A model generated the notes under the pieces. It saw nothing but the letters and a program-made list of their open reading frames with translations, did not search any database and was not told the origin of the DNA. A stretch of DNA of 64,000 nucleotides, taken from positions 372,001-436,000 of the forward strand of contig OY759361.1 of the NCBI GenBank assembly GCA_963662355.1, read 5' to 3'. This DNA comes from WTFY01 sp026713925. Its GTDB lineage: Bacteria > Pseudomonadota > Gammaproteobacteria > UBA4575. The stretch's first letter is position 1. Every line of letters starts with the position of its first letter. This document shows, piece after piece, positions 51,780 to 61,797 of this stretch. A program made the translations under genes and the position numbers.

Positions 51780-54700
51780 TCAGGCGGGAGCAGTTTCATC
51801 CGCACGAAGTGGTTTTGCCGTTCCAAGCTGCAGGAAGCTGGGCAGCAGAATAAGCGTGAACATGGTACTTACACCCATACCGCCAACGATCACGCCCGCA
51901 AAGCCCCGGTAAAGTTCAGAGCCGGCTCCAGGAATGATCAATAAAGGCAACATCCCGAAAATACTGGTCAGGGTGCTCATCAATATGGGCCGTAACCGCA
52001 CACGTACAGATTCGTGCACAGCATCGTGCCGCGATTTCCCTCTGCGTTCGGCAGCACGGGCCTGATGCACCAGCAAGATTGCATTGTTCACGACCAGGCC
52101 AAGCAAGACGATAAAGCCGAGCATGGTCAGCAGGTCCGCGTGTAGACCCAGTGCCCGTAGCATCAACACACCCCCTACTGTAGCAAGGGGCAGGACCAGA
52201 ACCACGAGAATGCTGTCGATGAACGACCGGAACAGGGCACTGATCAAAAGATAAAGGATGATCACTGCCAGGACAAAGCTGCCGGCAAAACTTTTAATGG
52301 CAGTCTTCAGGTTGTCTGCAGAACCACTGAGTCGAATCTCTCCATCCTCCGGAAGCTCCCGTTCCATTAGCGGTACAATTTCCTGCTTGATCTTATCAAT
52401 GACCACTTCCAGTGGCATACCGGGTGGCGGTCGAAACTCCAGGGTGACGGTACGCCGACGGTCCAGGCGGCGAATCTGATCCGGACCGGCCGTACGTTTG
52501 ATATCAACAAGTTCACTGACCGGTAATACCCCGCCTTTCGGAGTATACAAGGGGATTGCAGCCAGTTCTTCCGGAGTTGACCAGGGTTCAACCCTTGCAA
52601 CCACATTGATCTTTTCTTCACCCGTAAAATATTCATTTACAAACAGACCCTGACCCAGAAACCGGGTCAGGACCGCCATCGTGCCACGATTCCATCCGGC
52701 TTCGATCAGGCGGTCCTCTTTAGGCACCATTTGTAACTCGGGCTCAGCCAGCTGCAGGCCGGGGCGAGGACGGGCCCGGGTCCCGTTGAAAACATTTGGA
52801 ATTTCAAAAAACCCGACCCGTGCAGCGCGTAACAGGCTATCGATATTGCTTCCCTGGATATTGATGTCGACTTCCGTACGCCCGCCGACGCCACTGAACA
52901 AAGAGGCTTTCCGGACAACGACAAAACTGTCCGGAAAACCTTGTACGGTTTCGTGCACCACCTCCAGTACCCGGTCGATTTCCTCTTTATTGGAGGACTG
53001 CGCCTGTGCACCCAAAAACATGGAACCCGGTCGGGCAACAAAAAAGTAGTGTTTGATTTTTGGGGACTTGCTGCCATCCAGATAAGGTTGCAGACGTGCG
53101 GCAACCACCTTGCCCATTTCTTGTTCAATATGGTCAATATTGACACCCGGAGGCGGGATCACGATGCCGAATACCAGATTGCGGTTGCCGGTGGGCAGGT
53201 AATCGGTTTTGGGAAATGCCAGATAAGTGATCGCGAGCGCAGAACTGATCAAGCCAGCAATCCACATCCAGCGCAGGGCCGCTGAACCGGTTATCTTCAT
53301 GATAGAAGAACTGGAACGTTCCAACCAGGAATCGCGGCGCTCTCTCAGACCCATGTCTGCCATGAACTTGTGTGCTGCAACGGGAATGACTGCACTTGCT
53401 ACCAGAAGGGAGGTAGCCGTGGCCGCGGAAATTACGATCGCGAGATCCGAGAACAGCTGACCGCTCTGGTCCTTTAAAAATATGATCGGCAAAAATATTG
53501 CTACCGTGGTGACGGCGGAAGCAAACAGGGCTGGCCAGACCTGCAGGGTACCCTCAAGTGCCGCTTTCCTGGAAGTCATTCCCTGCTCACGCATCCGCAC
53601 GATATTCTCCAGCACGATGATTGCGGCATCCATCACCATACCTACCGCAAAGGCCATGCCTGCCAAGGAGATGACATTGATGGTGCGCCCTGTCATATTC
53701 ATTACCACCAGCGTCACGAACAAGCACAAAGGTATGGTCAGGGTGACGATAAGGGTGGCCCGGAACTTTCTTAAAAACCACCATAGAACCACTATAGCCA
53801 ACAGGATTCCCAGACTCAGACTGTTGCGAAGCAGTTCAATCGCACTGTTGATGTACACGGTTTCGTCATAAACCTGTTCAATATTGAGATCGGCCCGTTT
53901 GAAAGGACCCTGCTCGATTTCCTTGACCGCAGCACGTATGTCAGCCATGGTTTCAAGCACATTGACGCCTGCCTCACGGTAGGCGTTGACAGCTATGGTC
54001 AGATCACCCTTGGTAATTACAAAGTTGTTTCGATCGACTGTACGAAGTTCTACCTGGGCGATGTCCCGCAAGGTGACCGGTTTGCCGTCACGCCACTCCA
54101 GGATCAGATCACCGAATTGCTGGGCATCCAGTGCGCCGGTATAACGCAATGTGTAACGCCGCTTACCGACATGCGCAGTGCCACCGGACACATCGTCGTT
54201 GCTGCCTACAACTGCTGCAGCCTCAGGCAACCCTACCCCCAATCCTGCCGCCTTGTACGGGTCGACCGTAACCCGCACCTCATATTCATTGCCACCACGC
54301 ACTTCAGAAAGGGCAACACCCGGGACTCGCTCAAAACGAGTCTGCACAACCTCTTCGACAAAATCCCGGTAGGTCTCGATCGGTCTCGTATTGCTTTCGT
54401 TCGTCTTGATGATGAACCATGCGATCGGGCGCCCTCTCCCCCCGGCCGTACTCAGTACAGGCTCGTCCGCATCTTCAGGGTAACTGGGGACACGGTTCAG
54501 ACGGTTGATCACCTCGATCAGCGCACGATTCAGGTCATAGTCTACATCGAAGGTGATCGTGATCTTGCCTTTTCCGGCACTGGCCTCCGAAAGCAGTTCC
54601 TGCATACCGGGCAGACCACGCAGCTGTTTTTCCTGTGGTTCAATAATTTCAGATTCAACTTCTTCCGGAGCCGCTGCACGCCAATTGGTTGAAATCACAA

Positions 54701-54833
54701 TTTCGGGTTGTTCAACTGCAGGGGTAAGCTGTATGGGCAAACGAGTCAGGGTCACGGAACCAAACAGGATCACCAGCAAGCAGCCAACCAGAGTTGCCGT
54801 GGGGTTGCTCAGAGCAGACTTGATAAGATTCAT
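51780..54833 (-). CDS. RND efflux pump, inner-membrane permease
   Basis: A 1017-residue RND transporter with twelve helices in two repeats and two large periplasmic loops. The N-terminus (LTRLPIQLTPAVEQPEIVI) and FGMLPLLIIPGAGSELYRG are family blocks. In helix 4 the proton-relay site reads GMVMDAAIIVLEN, with one Asp rather than the Asp-Asp of AcrB, as in some other RND subgroups. The start overlaps the adaptor stop by 4 bases. Substrates cannot be told; an outer-membrane channel gene is absent. Confidence 0.93.
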   Translation of the reverse strand: MNLIKSALSNPTATLVGCLLVILFGSVTLTRLPIQLTPAVEQPEIVISTNWRAAAPEEVESEIIEPQEKQLRGLPGMQELLSEASAGKGKITITFDVDYDLNRALIEVINRLNRVPSYPEDADEPVLSTAGGRGRPIAWFIIKTNESNTRPIETYRDFVEEVVQTRFERVPGVALSEVRGGNEYEVRVTVDPYKAAGLGVGLPEAAAVVGSNDDVSGGTAHVGKRRYTLRYTGALDAQQFGDLILEWRDGKPVTLRDIAQVELRTVDRNNFVITKGDLTIAVNAYREAGVNVLETMADIRAAVKEIEQGPFKRADLNIEQVYDETVYINSAIELLRNSLSLGILLAIVVLWWFLRKFRATLIVTLTIPLCLFVTLVVMNMTGRTINVISLAGMAFAVGMVMDAAIIVLENIVRMREQGMTSRKAALEGTLQVWPALFASAVTTVAIFLPIIFLKDQSGQLFSDLAIVISAATATSLLVASAVIPVAAHKFMADMGLRERRDSWLERSSSSIMKITGSAALRWMWIAGLISSALAITYLAFPKTDYLPTGNRNLVFGIVIPPPGVNIDHIEQEMGKVVAARLQPYLDGSKSPKIKHYFFVARPGSMFLGAQAQSSNKEEIDRVLEVVHETVQGFPDSFVVVRKASLFSGVGGRTEVDINIQGSNIDSLLRAARVGFFEIPNVFNGTRARPRPGLQLAEPELQMVPKEDRLIEAGWNRGTMAVLTRFLGQGLFVNEYFTGEEKINVVARVEPWSTPEELAAIPLYTPKGGVLPVSELVDIKRTAGPDQIRRLDRRRTVTLEFRPPPGMPLEVVIDKIKQEIVPLMERELPEDGEIRLSGSADNLKTAIKSFAGSFVLAVIILYLLISALFRSFIDSILVVLVLPLATVGGVLMLRALGLHADLLTMLGFIVLLGLVVNNAILLVHQARAAERRGKSRHDAVHESVRVRLRPILMSTLTSIFGMLPLLIIPGAGSELYRGFAGVIVGGMGVSTMFTLILLPSFLQLGTAKPLRADETAPA

Positions 54834-55891
54834 GGGTGCGTTTGCAGCGGTTTTACCCTGACTGCCATACCATGCTCCAGGTTTTCACCACCGCGCGTCA
54901 CCACACGGTCATGTTCCAGAATGCCGCTGATGACCTCTATGTTTCCGGATTCTGCAATCCCGGTCTCCACGGTAATCTTTTCGGCAATGGATTCTTTATT
55001 GATCCGGAATACGTACACGCCTTCCCTGCGCAATACCAATGCATCACGGGGCACCAGTATGGTTTCACGGGGATGCGCCGTCGGTATGGCAACACGCAGC
55101 AGATTGCCGGCTTCGAGTGAAGGGTCGGATACAGAGATCCGCAATTCGTATAACCGTGACACGTCCCCTCCAACCGGTACGAATACACGCACTTTGCCTG
55201 TACCGGACATGTTTCCGTCCGTGTACATCAAGGGTGTACCTTTTGCTACATACTGCAAGGTGCTGGACGGTACATGCGTTTGAATCTCCAGATCATCAAG
55301 ACTGACCAGGCGTACAATGACTGCACCCTTGTCAGCCCATTCCCCTGCCTGTAGGAACCGTGCCGACACGACACCATCAAAGGGTGCAAGGATATTGGTG
55401 CGCTTCAAACGTTCCTCAGCCTGTGCCAGACGTGCCTTGGCAGAGAGGATGTTGCTGCGTGCGACAGATTGATCCGTGCTTGCCTGGTCAACCCGACTGT
55501 ATGCAATGTTATCGTCCGTCAGAAGCTGACTGAAGCGCTCGACTGTCCTGGTATAAAAATTATATTTGGCCTGTTCACTCTGGATAATGGACTTTTCCTC
55601 AATCACCTGCTGTCTGATAAACACATCATCCAGTTTTGCCACCCGCTCGCCTTTTCGGAAACGATCCCCCACTTCCGCAACCCAGGTCAGGTGGCCGGAT
55701 ATCTCTCCGGCCAGATTGGCATCGTTGCGGCTGATGACCGCTGCACTGTACAGGACGGTAGGGGACACATGTTTTTTTACTGCATGTTCGGTCACTACAG
55801 GCACAACAAAGGAATCCGCCATTTGTTCTGCATGCACGGAAGAGGCCAGAATGACCAGGGTTGAAATAATATGTACCAACAAGGATTTCAT
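54830..55891 (-). CDS. RND efflux pump, periplasmic adaptor
   Basis: A 353-residue membrane-fusion protein. The signal peptide (SLLVHIISTLVILASSVHAEQ) is followed by a barrel-sandwich/lipoyl half (EISGHLTWVAEVGDRFRKGE), a coiled-coil hairpin (about 90-160), the second lipoyl half (NILAPFDGVVSARFLQAGEW) and beta-barrel domains. It links the RND permease to an outer-membrane channel. The chosen ATG starts the signal peptide directly; another lies six codons upstream. It is coupled to the permease by an ATGA overlap. Confidence 0.9.
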   Translation of the reverse strand: MKSLLVHIISTLVILASSVHAEQMADSFVVPVVTEHAVKKHVSPTVLYSAAVISRNDANLAGEISGHLTWVAEVGDRFRKGERVAKLDDVFIRQQVIEEKSIIQSEQAKYNFYTRTVERFSQLLTDDNIAYSRVDQASTDQSVARSNILSAKARLAQAEERLKRTNILAPFDGVVSARFLQAGEWADKGAVIVRLVSLDDLEIQTHVPSSTLQYVAKGTPLMYTDGNMSGTGKVRVFVPVGGDVSRLYELRISVSDPSLEAGNLLRVAIPTAHPRETILVPRDALVLRREGVYVFRINKESIAEKITVETGIAESGNIEVISGILEHDRVVTRGGENLEHGMAVRVKPLQTHP

Positions 55892-55930
55892 GTACAGAGT
55901 CCAGATCATGCTACGGTGACAAACGCAATG

Positions 55931-56893
55931 TCACGGGCTTAACGAACCGCTGCAACTGCTTCCCTGCCCAGCGGTGCAGCCATAACAATGATCGGCAACT
56001 GCAATTTTGCTACTACGCATATCAACGTCAACCAGCTCTGACAAATGTGTGCGCGTCTGGTTATTGTACTGCAAAGGCAAACCAAGCATTTGGTTAAAGT
56101 CACAATCGTACACATAGCCCTGCCAATCGACGCTGATCAGGGAGCGGCACATGACTGACTGCAGATTTTTTGCATGGTAGGCATCACGCAGCAACAGCAT
56201 GTATTCCCTAAATTTTCCCTGGCTGATCAGGGTGCTGCCAAATCTGTTTATCGGCATGTTCGTGATGGTAAACAAGTGATCAAAGCTGACCCCGTACCCG
56301 ACCAGAAACTCGCGGTAGTCCCGCTCCAGCCTTTCCTGCGGTGGCGGCAAATCGGGACCCTGAGGATTGTATACCAGGGTGAGGATCAGGACTTCATCGT
56401 TCTTGCCATACCCCAGGGCATTCAGTTTGCGAAGTGCACGTATACTTTTCTCAAACACCCCCTTGCCACGCTGCCTGTCGACATTCGTCTCAAGATAACA
56501 GGGCAGTGAAGCCACGACCTGTACTTTCTGTTCTGCCAGAAAGTCGGCAAGGTCCTGTTGGCCAGGCTCTTCGAGAATGGTCAGATTGCACCGGTCAATG
56601 ACACGCTCTACCCGGCTGTTGGCCATGCTAACCAGCTGCCTGAACTGCGGGTGCAACTCGGGTGCACCACCGGTGATATCCAGCGTGTGAATCTTGCGGG
56701 CGTTCAGGTAATCCATCACCGTATCGATGGTTTCAGATGACATCATCTCCTTGCGATGAGGTCCGGCATTTACATGACAATGTACACAGGACTGGTTGCA
56801 CCGGTACCCCAGGTTGACCTGCAGGGTTTGCACCTCATTGCGGTGAATTTCAGGAAAATCGGTTCGTTTCAGTAAGTGAAGCGTGTCGCGCAT
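55931..56893 (-). CDS. arsS: arsenosugar biosynthesis radical SAM protein ArsS
   Basis: A 320-residue radical SAM enzyme. The [4Fe-4S] motif CNQSCVHC lies near 33-40 with GYR before it. The C-terminal Cys cluster DHCYGCTAGQGSSCSGS is the mark of the ArsS (TIGR04167) family. ArsS transfers the 5'-deoxyadenosyl group to dimethylarsenite, giving the arsenosugar precursor. It sits 28 bases after the VTT/FAD-oxidoreductase gene, its regular partner. An arsM methyltransferase is not in the window. Confidence 0.94.
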   Translation of the reverse strand: MRDTLHLLKRTDFPEIHRNEVQTLQVNLGYRCNQSCVHCHVNAGPHRKEMMSSETIDTVMDYLNARKIHTLDITGGAPELHPQFRQLVSMANSRVERVIDRCNLTILEEPGQQDLADFLAEQKVQVVASLPCYLETNVDRQRGKGVFEKSIRALRKLNALGYGKNDEVLILTLVYNPQGPDLPPPQERLERDYREFLVGYGVSFDHLFTITNMPINRFGSTLISQGKFREYMLLLRDAYHAKNLQSVMCRSLISVDWQGYVYDCDFNQMLGLPLQYNNQTRTHLSELVDVDMRSSKIAVADHCYGCTAGQGSSCSGSLSP

Positions 56894-56921
56894 AGTGTCA
56901 ATCTTCTATCAGGCATGCCTG

Positions 56922-59051
56922 TCACCGGCGTTCAAACGCATGATACCTTTTTACCCAGTTCAGCATTCTTTGTGGTGCATGGGCCCGTTTCCACTCGCCC
57001 GCAGCACCCTTGTTGGCTTCAGCCAGCGTCGGGTAGATATGTATGGTGCCCAGGATCTTGCCGAGACCCAGTTTATGCTTCATGGCCGAAATGTACTCCG
57101 TGATCAGGTCTCCCGCATGCTCACCTACAATGGTTGCACCCAGAATCCTGTCTTTGCCAGGAACGGTCAGCACCTTAACCATACCATGCGCTTGTTCATC
57201 GGCTATGGCGCGGTCCAGATCAGACAGGTCATAGCGTGTGACCTCATACTCAACACCCTGGTTCTCTGCCTCCTGTTCGTTCAGACCCACTCGTGCCACT
57301 TCGGGCTCCGTGAAGGTACACCATGGAATGACCGAATAATCTACCCGAAACTTCCTGAACCTGCCAAACAGGGCATTGACACTGGCATACCATGCCTGAT
57401 GCGATGCCGTGTGCGTAAACTGGTACGGACCCGCGAGATCGCCACAGGCATAAATATTGGGGTAATTGGTCTGCAAAAATTCGTTCAGTGCCGGCCTTCC
57501 GTCTTTTTGCAGTTCAATCTGCAAGTGGTTTTCCCAGGCCGAATGCGAGGTCACCTTGCGCCCCACAGCCACCAGGATGGTATCGAACGGCACATTCACT
57601 TCCTCGCCATTATGGGCGCAAACCAGCCTATTCGAACCTGCTTCCTGCAGCACTTCCTTGGCGACGTGCCCGGTAAGAATCCGCACGCCATCCCTGGCGA
57701 AGCTTTCTGCCACCATGGCCGAGCACTCGGGGTCTTCACGCGGCAGGATTCTGGGACCTCTTTGAACCTGGGTGACGCTCGAGCCAAAACGCGCAAAACA
57801 TTGTGCCAGTTCACAGCCGATCGGACCCCCACCGAGTACAACCATGCGCTCGGGCAACTCCTCCAGGCTCCAGATGGTATCCGAAGTATGGTACTCAATA
57901 CCGGACAGACCCGGTATCTCAGGTATAAAGGGGCTGGCCCCCGTAGCCAGAATGATATTCCGGCTAGTCAGGTTTTTTTCATTGACAGCGACTGTCCAAG
58001 GATCTTTCAATTCCGCTTCGCCCTGAATACATTCGACCCCCAGCTTTGTATAGCGTTCCACGGAATCGTGGGGCTCGATTTTCCCGATCACCCTGCGTAC
58101 GCGCTGCATGATCTTGCTGAAATCAAAATTTACCTCGACAGGCTCACAGCCGTACTGTACAGCCCGCTTTGCCTGTGAAATGAATTTCGCCGAACGAATC
58201 AGTGCCTTCGAAGGCACGCAGCCCGTATTCAGACAATCTCCGCCCATTTTGCCCTTTTCGATGAGAGTGACCCGGGCCTTGACCATCGCAGCAATATACG
58301 CAGCGATCAGACCTCCGGAACCAGCACCGATTACAATCAGGTTACGATCGTATTTTCTGGGTCTGCGAAAACCTGCATAAGCGCGCCGTGCCCGGAACAA
58401 GGCCAGCACTTTCCTGGCCACCCAAGGGAAAATCGCCAGCAGCCCGAACGCCACGACAAGATCCAAAGTCAGGATTCCGCCCAAGGATTCCAGGTCAGCA
58501 AGCTGGGTGCCGACGTTCACAAAGATGATGGAACCCGGAAGCATGCCAAGCAGACTGACCGAGGAAAAAACAGCCGTGCGCATGGGAGTCAGACCCATGA
58601 CCAGATTGATAACAAAAAACGGGAAGATGGGAATCAGACGCAGTGTAAACAGGTAAAACGCACCATCTCTCTCAATCCCCGTGTTAACAGCCCGAAGCTT
58701 GTTGCCGAAACGGTTTTGCACGAAATCGTGAAAGATATACCGGGAAAGCCAGAATGCAACGGTGGCACCGGCAGTTGCAGCAAGCAATACGGTAACCACC
58801 CCGACGGGCAAACCGAAGATCGCTCCGGCCAGCACTGACAGCACTCCCGCACCCGGCAGGGACAGGCCTGCCACCGCGAAGTACGCCAGGAAGAATATCA
58901 GCACCGTTTTTACGGGGTATGTATGAAAATAGTCCGTAATCAGTGCCTGTCTTGATTTAACATAGGAAAAATCAAGATACTGGTGCAGGTCAAACAGGAA
59001 AAATCCGGCAATCAGCATCACGACGGCCAACAATACGGCTAATTTTTTCAT
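56922..59051 (-). CDS. TVP38/TMEM64 (VTT) domain fused to FAD-dependent disulfide reductase
   Basis: A 709-residue fusion. Residues 1-220 form a TVP38/TMEM64 membrane domain (AGVLSVLAGAIFGLPVGVV and FWLSRYIF). Residues about 235-709 are a flavin disulfide reductase like mercuric reductase: VIGAGSGGLIAAYIAA, the redox-active GGDCLNTGCVPSKALI, and NIYACGDLAGPYQFTH. This fusion accompanies arsS in arsenosugar loci, where its exact role is unproven. The ATG at 59051 has GAGGG 9 bases upstream and precedes the first helix; a longer frame would add 14 basic residues. Confidence 0.92.
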   Translation of the reverse strand: MKKLAVLLAVVMLIAGFFLFDLHQYLDFSYVKSRQALITDYFHTYPVKTVLIFFLAYFAVAGLSLPGAGVLSVLAGAIFGLPVGVVTVLLAATAGATVAFWLSRYIFHDFVQNRFGNKLRAVNTGIERDGAFYLFTLRLIPIFPFFVINLVMGLTPMRTAVFSSVSLLGMLPGSIIFVNVGTQLADLESLGGILTLDLVVAFGLLAIFPWVARKVLALFRARRAYAGFRRPRKYDRNLIVIGAGSGGLIAAYIAAMVKARVTLIEKGKMGGDCLNTGCVPSKALIRSAKFISQAKRAVQYGCEPVEVNFDFSKIMQRVRRVIGKIEPHDSVERYTKLGVECIQGEAELKDPWTVAVNEKNLTSRNIILATGASPFIPEIPGLSGIEYHTSDTIWSLEELPERMVVLGGGPIGCELAQCFARFGSSVTQVQRGPRILPREDPECSAMVAESFARDGVRILTGHVAKEVLQEAGSNRLVCAHNGEEVNVPFDTILVAVGRKVTSHSAWENHLQIELQKDGRPALNEFLQTNYPNIYACGDLAGPYQFTHTASHQAWYASVNALFGRFRKFRVDYSVIPWCTFTEPEVARVGLNEQEAENQGVEYEVTRYDLSDLDRAIADEQAHGMVKVLTVPGKDRILGATIVGEHAGDLITEYISAMKHKLGLGKILGTIHIYPTLAEANKGAAGEWKRAHAPQRMLNWVKRYHAFERR

Positions 59052-59157
59052 CGTATATGTCCCTCGGAGAACCCGTGCGCGTCGTGCATGCAATATCTGG
59101 TTTCAAACATCAGGCTGTGATTACAATACCCATTGCAGAAAACCATAGTACCCGGTA

Positions 59158-60048
59158 ATGAAACTCGCCACATGCATGCACAATAGTGAAGTGCACCTTG
59201 CCGTAGTGCAAGCGGATTCTATCCTGTTACCTGCAAGCTGTCCCGGCTGGCCTGCGGAAATCGACAGCATGCTGCAGGTGATCGATGACGGTGACCGGTA
59301 CCTTGCGGACCTGCGTGAACTGGTACGGCAGTCCGGTCGCGAGCAATGGATTGCGCTGGATTCCGTCGAATTGCTGTCCCCTATCCCCAGGCCCCGCCAA
59401 AACATGATGTGTTTAGGCTGGAACTATATGGAACATGTTGAGGAGACCACACGGAAAATGGTAGAGGCACCCAAGCTGCCCAAATACCCCATCGTATTCA
59501 CAAAGGCAGTTTCCAGCATGAATGGTCCGTTCGCAGACATCCCGGTCAATCCTGATGTGTCAGATAAAATGGACTGGGAAGTCGAACTGGGGGTGATTAT
59601 CGGAAAAGGGGGTCAGGGCATTCGTCGCGAACATGCCTTGCAGCATGTTTTCGGGTATACCGTTATCAATGATGTGTCCGCGCGCGACTTACAAAAGCGC
59701 CACAAGCAGTTTTTTCTCGGAAAGAGTCTTACCGGCGCATGTCCGATGGGTCCCTGGATAGTCACCAAGGATGAGATCCCCGACCCCCAGGCGCTGAACC
59801 TGGCCTGCCGGGTGAATAACCAGATCAAACAGAACTCCAATACGAGGCACCAGATCTTCGATACTGCAACTGTTATTGAAACCCTGTCCAGGAGTATGCG
59901 GCTTGAACCGGGAGATATCATTGCTACGGGCACACCGAATGGCGTGGGGTACGTCCGAAATCCTCCCGAATACCTGCTGCCAGGAGATATAGTAGAATGC
60001 GAAATCGAATCGATCGGTACGATTCGTAATACGATCATTGCAGCATGA
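59158..60048 (+). CDS. fumarylacetoacetate hydrolase family protein
   Basis: A 296-residue FAH-superfamily protein. The metal-binding core includes MDWEVELGVIIGKGG near 140, GYTVINDVSARDLQ near 170, and GDIIATGTPNGVGYVR near the end. Members hydrolyse C-C bonds or decarboxylate oxo-acids such as fumarylpyruvate and oxaloacetate; the substrate here is not evident. The N-terminal 70 residues are the usual small FAH N-domain. It is divergent from the VTT/FAD gene, with 106 bases between starts. Confidence 0.88.
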   Translation: MKLATCMHNSEVHLAVVQADSILLPASCPGWPAEIDSMLQVIDDGDRYLADLRELVRQSGREQWIALDSVELLSPIPRPRQNMMCLGWNYMEHVEETTRKMVEAPKLPKYPIVFTKAVSSMNGPFADIPVNPDVSDKMDWEVELGVIIGKGGQGIRREHALQHVFGYTVINDVSARDLQKRHKQFFLGKSLTGACPMGPWIVTKDEIPDPQALNLACRVNNQIKQNSNTRHQIFDTATVIETLSRSMRLEPGDIIATGTPNGVGYVRNPPEYLLPGDIVECEIESIGTIRNTIIAA

Positions 60049-60150
60049 CCCGTTTGAAGTTCCGCATTGCCTGCCTAGGCAGTCCAGCACGCTCAATGAG
60101 GTGCCACTGCGGCCGGATAACAGGAGGTTGAGTTCCCGAGGATGTAATGG

Positions 60151-60741
60151 ATGGATGTTAAACAACGTGTACAGGAAATCTTTCTGCAGGAAGCCCGGGC
60201 AATCTCCTCGATACCGATCAGCGACAACTTTGAAAAGGCCGCATCCCTGCTGAAGAACTGCACCGGCAAAGTGCTGACAACCGGCATGGGCAAAGCGGGG
60301 CATATCGCCAACAAGTTTTCTGCAACCCTGTCCTCGACAGGAACTCCTGCCTCCTTTTTACACCCGGGTGAGGCCGCACATGGTGACCTGGGCCTGATTG
60401 AGGAAAACGATGCCATGGTAGCCTTTTCCACCAGCGGCAAAACCCGCGAAGTACTGGAAGTGCTCGTGGCAGGCCGGGAACTGGGGCTGCATTCCGTCAT
60501 CGGCATCACGTCCCACCCGGACTCCAGGCTGCGTGAGTTAAGCGACATCATCCTGGACATGGGAACAATCGAGGAAGCCTGTCCACTCGACCTCACACCT
60601 ACTTCCAGCATGGCAGTCATGCTGGCCATCAGCGATGCACTGGCCCTGCTGCTGATGGAACTCAAGAATTTCAGCCGGGAAGATTACGGCAAGCGCCACC
60701 ATGGTGGCTACCTGGGCAAGAAAGCGCGCGACGCACCCTGA
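60151..60741 (+). CDS. kdsD: arabinose-5-phosphate isomerase, SIS domain only
   Basis: A 196-residue protein made of one SIS sugar-isomerase domain: VLTTGMGKAGHIANKFSATL, FLHPGEAAHGDLG with the catalytic His, FSTSGKTREV and a terminal KRHHGGYLGKKA. It interconverts ribulose-5-P and arabinose-5-P for KDO/lipid A synthesis. E. coli KdsD has two extra CBS domains (about 320 residues); here they are absent, with no trace downstream, so this is a natural SIS-only form. It precedes the phosphatase gene by 5 bases. Confidence 0.87.
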   Translation: MDVKQRVQEIFLQEARAISSIPISDNFEKAASLLKNCTGKVLTTGMGKAGHIANKFSATLSSTGTPASFLHPGEAAHGDLGLIEENDAMVAFSTSGKTREVLEVLVAGRELGLHSVIGITSHPDSRLRELSDIILDMGTIEEACPLDLTPTSSMAVMLAISDALALLLMELKNFSREDYGKRHHGGYLGKKARDAP

Positions 60742-60746
60742 ACGGC

Positions 60747-61241
60747 ATGCCCAGAAACCTGACACTCGTTCGTCACGCCAAATCAAGCTGGGACGATACG
60801 GGACTGCAGGACTTTGAACGGCCGCTGAACAAGCGGGGCCACAAAAACGCTCCGATGATGGGAAAGCGCCTCGCGGCCTGTGGATTCCAGGTCGATACCA
60901 TCATTTCCAGCCCGGCAGTGCGCGCGATCACAACCGCCAGCCTGCTCGCTACTGAAATCTCATTTGACCCGGACAAAATCCTTCGAAATCACTCCATGTA
61001 CGCAGCCGGCCTGGGCACGCTCCTGGAAGTGGTCACCAGTATCGATGACCGATTCCAGCATGCCATGCTGGTCGGGCATAACCCGGGTTTCACGCTGCTA
61101 TGCAACCATCTTTGTGGAGACCGCATAGACAACATGCCGACCTGCAGCATCGCCCGCCTCGAATTCGATACGGACACCTGGAAGGCTGTTGCCAGACAAA
61201 AAGGCCGAATGACGGATTTCGACTACCCCAGGAAAGAATGA
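60747..61241 (+). CDS. SixA-like histidine phosphatase
   Basis: A 164-residue phosphoglycerate-mutase-fold protein. The catalytic motif LVRHAKSSW (about 7-15) starts it, with a second Arg in SSPAVRA and the second His in VGHNPGF near 109. Length and AKSSW match SixA-type phosphohistidine phosphatases, which act on the HPt domain of sensor kinases or on PtsN systems. It is 5 bases after kdsD and probably co-transcribed with it. Confidence 0.88.
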   Translation: MPRNLTLVRHAKSSWDDTGLQDFERPLNKRGHKNAPMMGKRLAACGFQVDTIISSPAVRAITTASLLATEISFDPDKILRNHSMYAAGLGTLLEVVTSIDDRFQHAMLVGHNPGFTLLCNHLCGDRIDNMPTCSIARLEFDTDTWKAVARQKGRMTDFDYPRKE

Positions 61242-61311
61242 CGGCAAGGCGGTGGCATACCTCCCTGTTGCGAATCAGGACTTGATCACAGCGACCGGAG
61301 CCCTCACCTGA

Positions 61312-61797
61312 TCAGAACCTGTACTCGACCCTTTTTATTTCACCGTTCGGGCGATGCGCGATCCACAACTCCCCGATGGTCCGCTTGTTTTCCGGGTGCT
61401 GTACATCCCCTGCAAGTTCAGCCAGCGGCTTGAGCATGAAACTGTAACGCAAGATGTCGGGATGGGGGAGACGTACACCGCCTGTCTGCATAACCAGATC
61501 CCCGTACAGCAGCTGGTCCAGATCCAGGGTGCGGGATTCAAACTGCTCCTTGCCGTGTGTGCGGCCATGGTTCGCCTCGATCTGTTTCAGGGTCTGACTG
61601 ATTTCCAGCGGAGATTCATGCGCATCAAACCCGACAACCAGGTTATGAAAATCGTCCCCTTCGAATCCGACTGCCCGGGTTTCGTACACACTGGAAATTT
61701 CCAGATGGTCAAAGTGTGCACGCAGTGCAGCCACGGACGAAAGGATGTTTTTTTCCTTGTCGATGTTGCTTCCGATACCGATAAAGACACGAGGCAT
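61312..61797 (-). CDS. folK: 6-hydroxymethyl-dihydropterin pyrophosphokinase
   Basis: A 161-residue HPPK, which pyrophosphorylates 6-hydroxymethyl-dihydropterin in folate synthesis. FIGIGSNIDKEKNI at the start, FHNLVVGFD, the ATP-site motif SRTLDLDQLLYGDL (about 88-101) and LPHPDILRYSFMLKPL are the family blocks. Its ATG shares one base with the folB stop, so the two are coupled. Confidence 0.95.
   Translation of the reverse strand: MPRVFIGIGSNIDKEKNILSSVAALRAHFDHLEISSVYETRAVGFEGDDFHNLVVGFDAHESPLEISQTLKQIEANHGRTHGKEQFESRTLDLDQLLYGDLVMQTGGVRLPHPDILRYSFMLKPLAELAGDVQHPENKRTIGELWIAHRPNGEIKRVEYRF

Noticed and set aside
56883..58178. Plus-strand open frame of 431 codons opposite the VTT/FAD fusion
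   Set aside because: It is antisense to a well-supported flavoprotein with intact redox Cys motif; the composition is that of a shadow frame.
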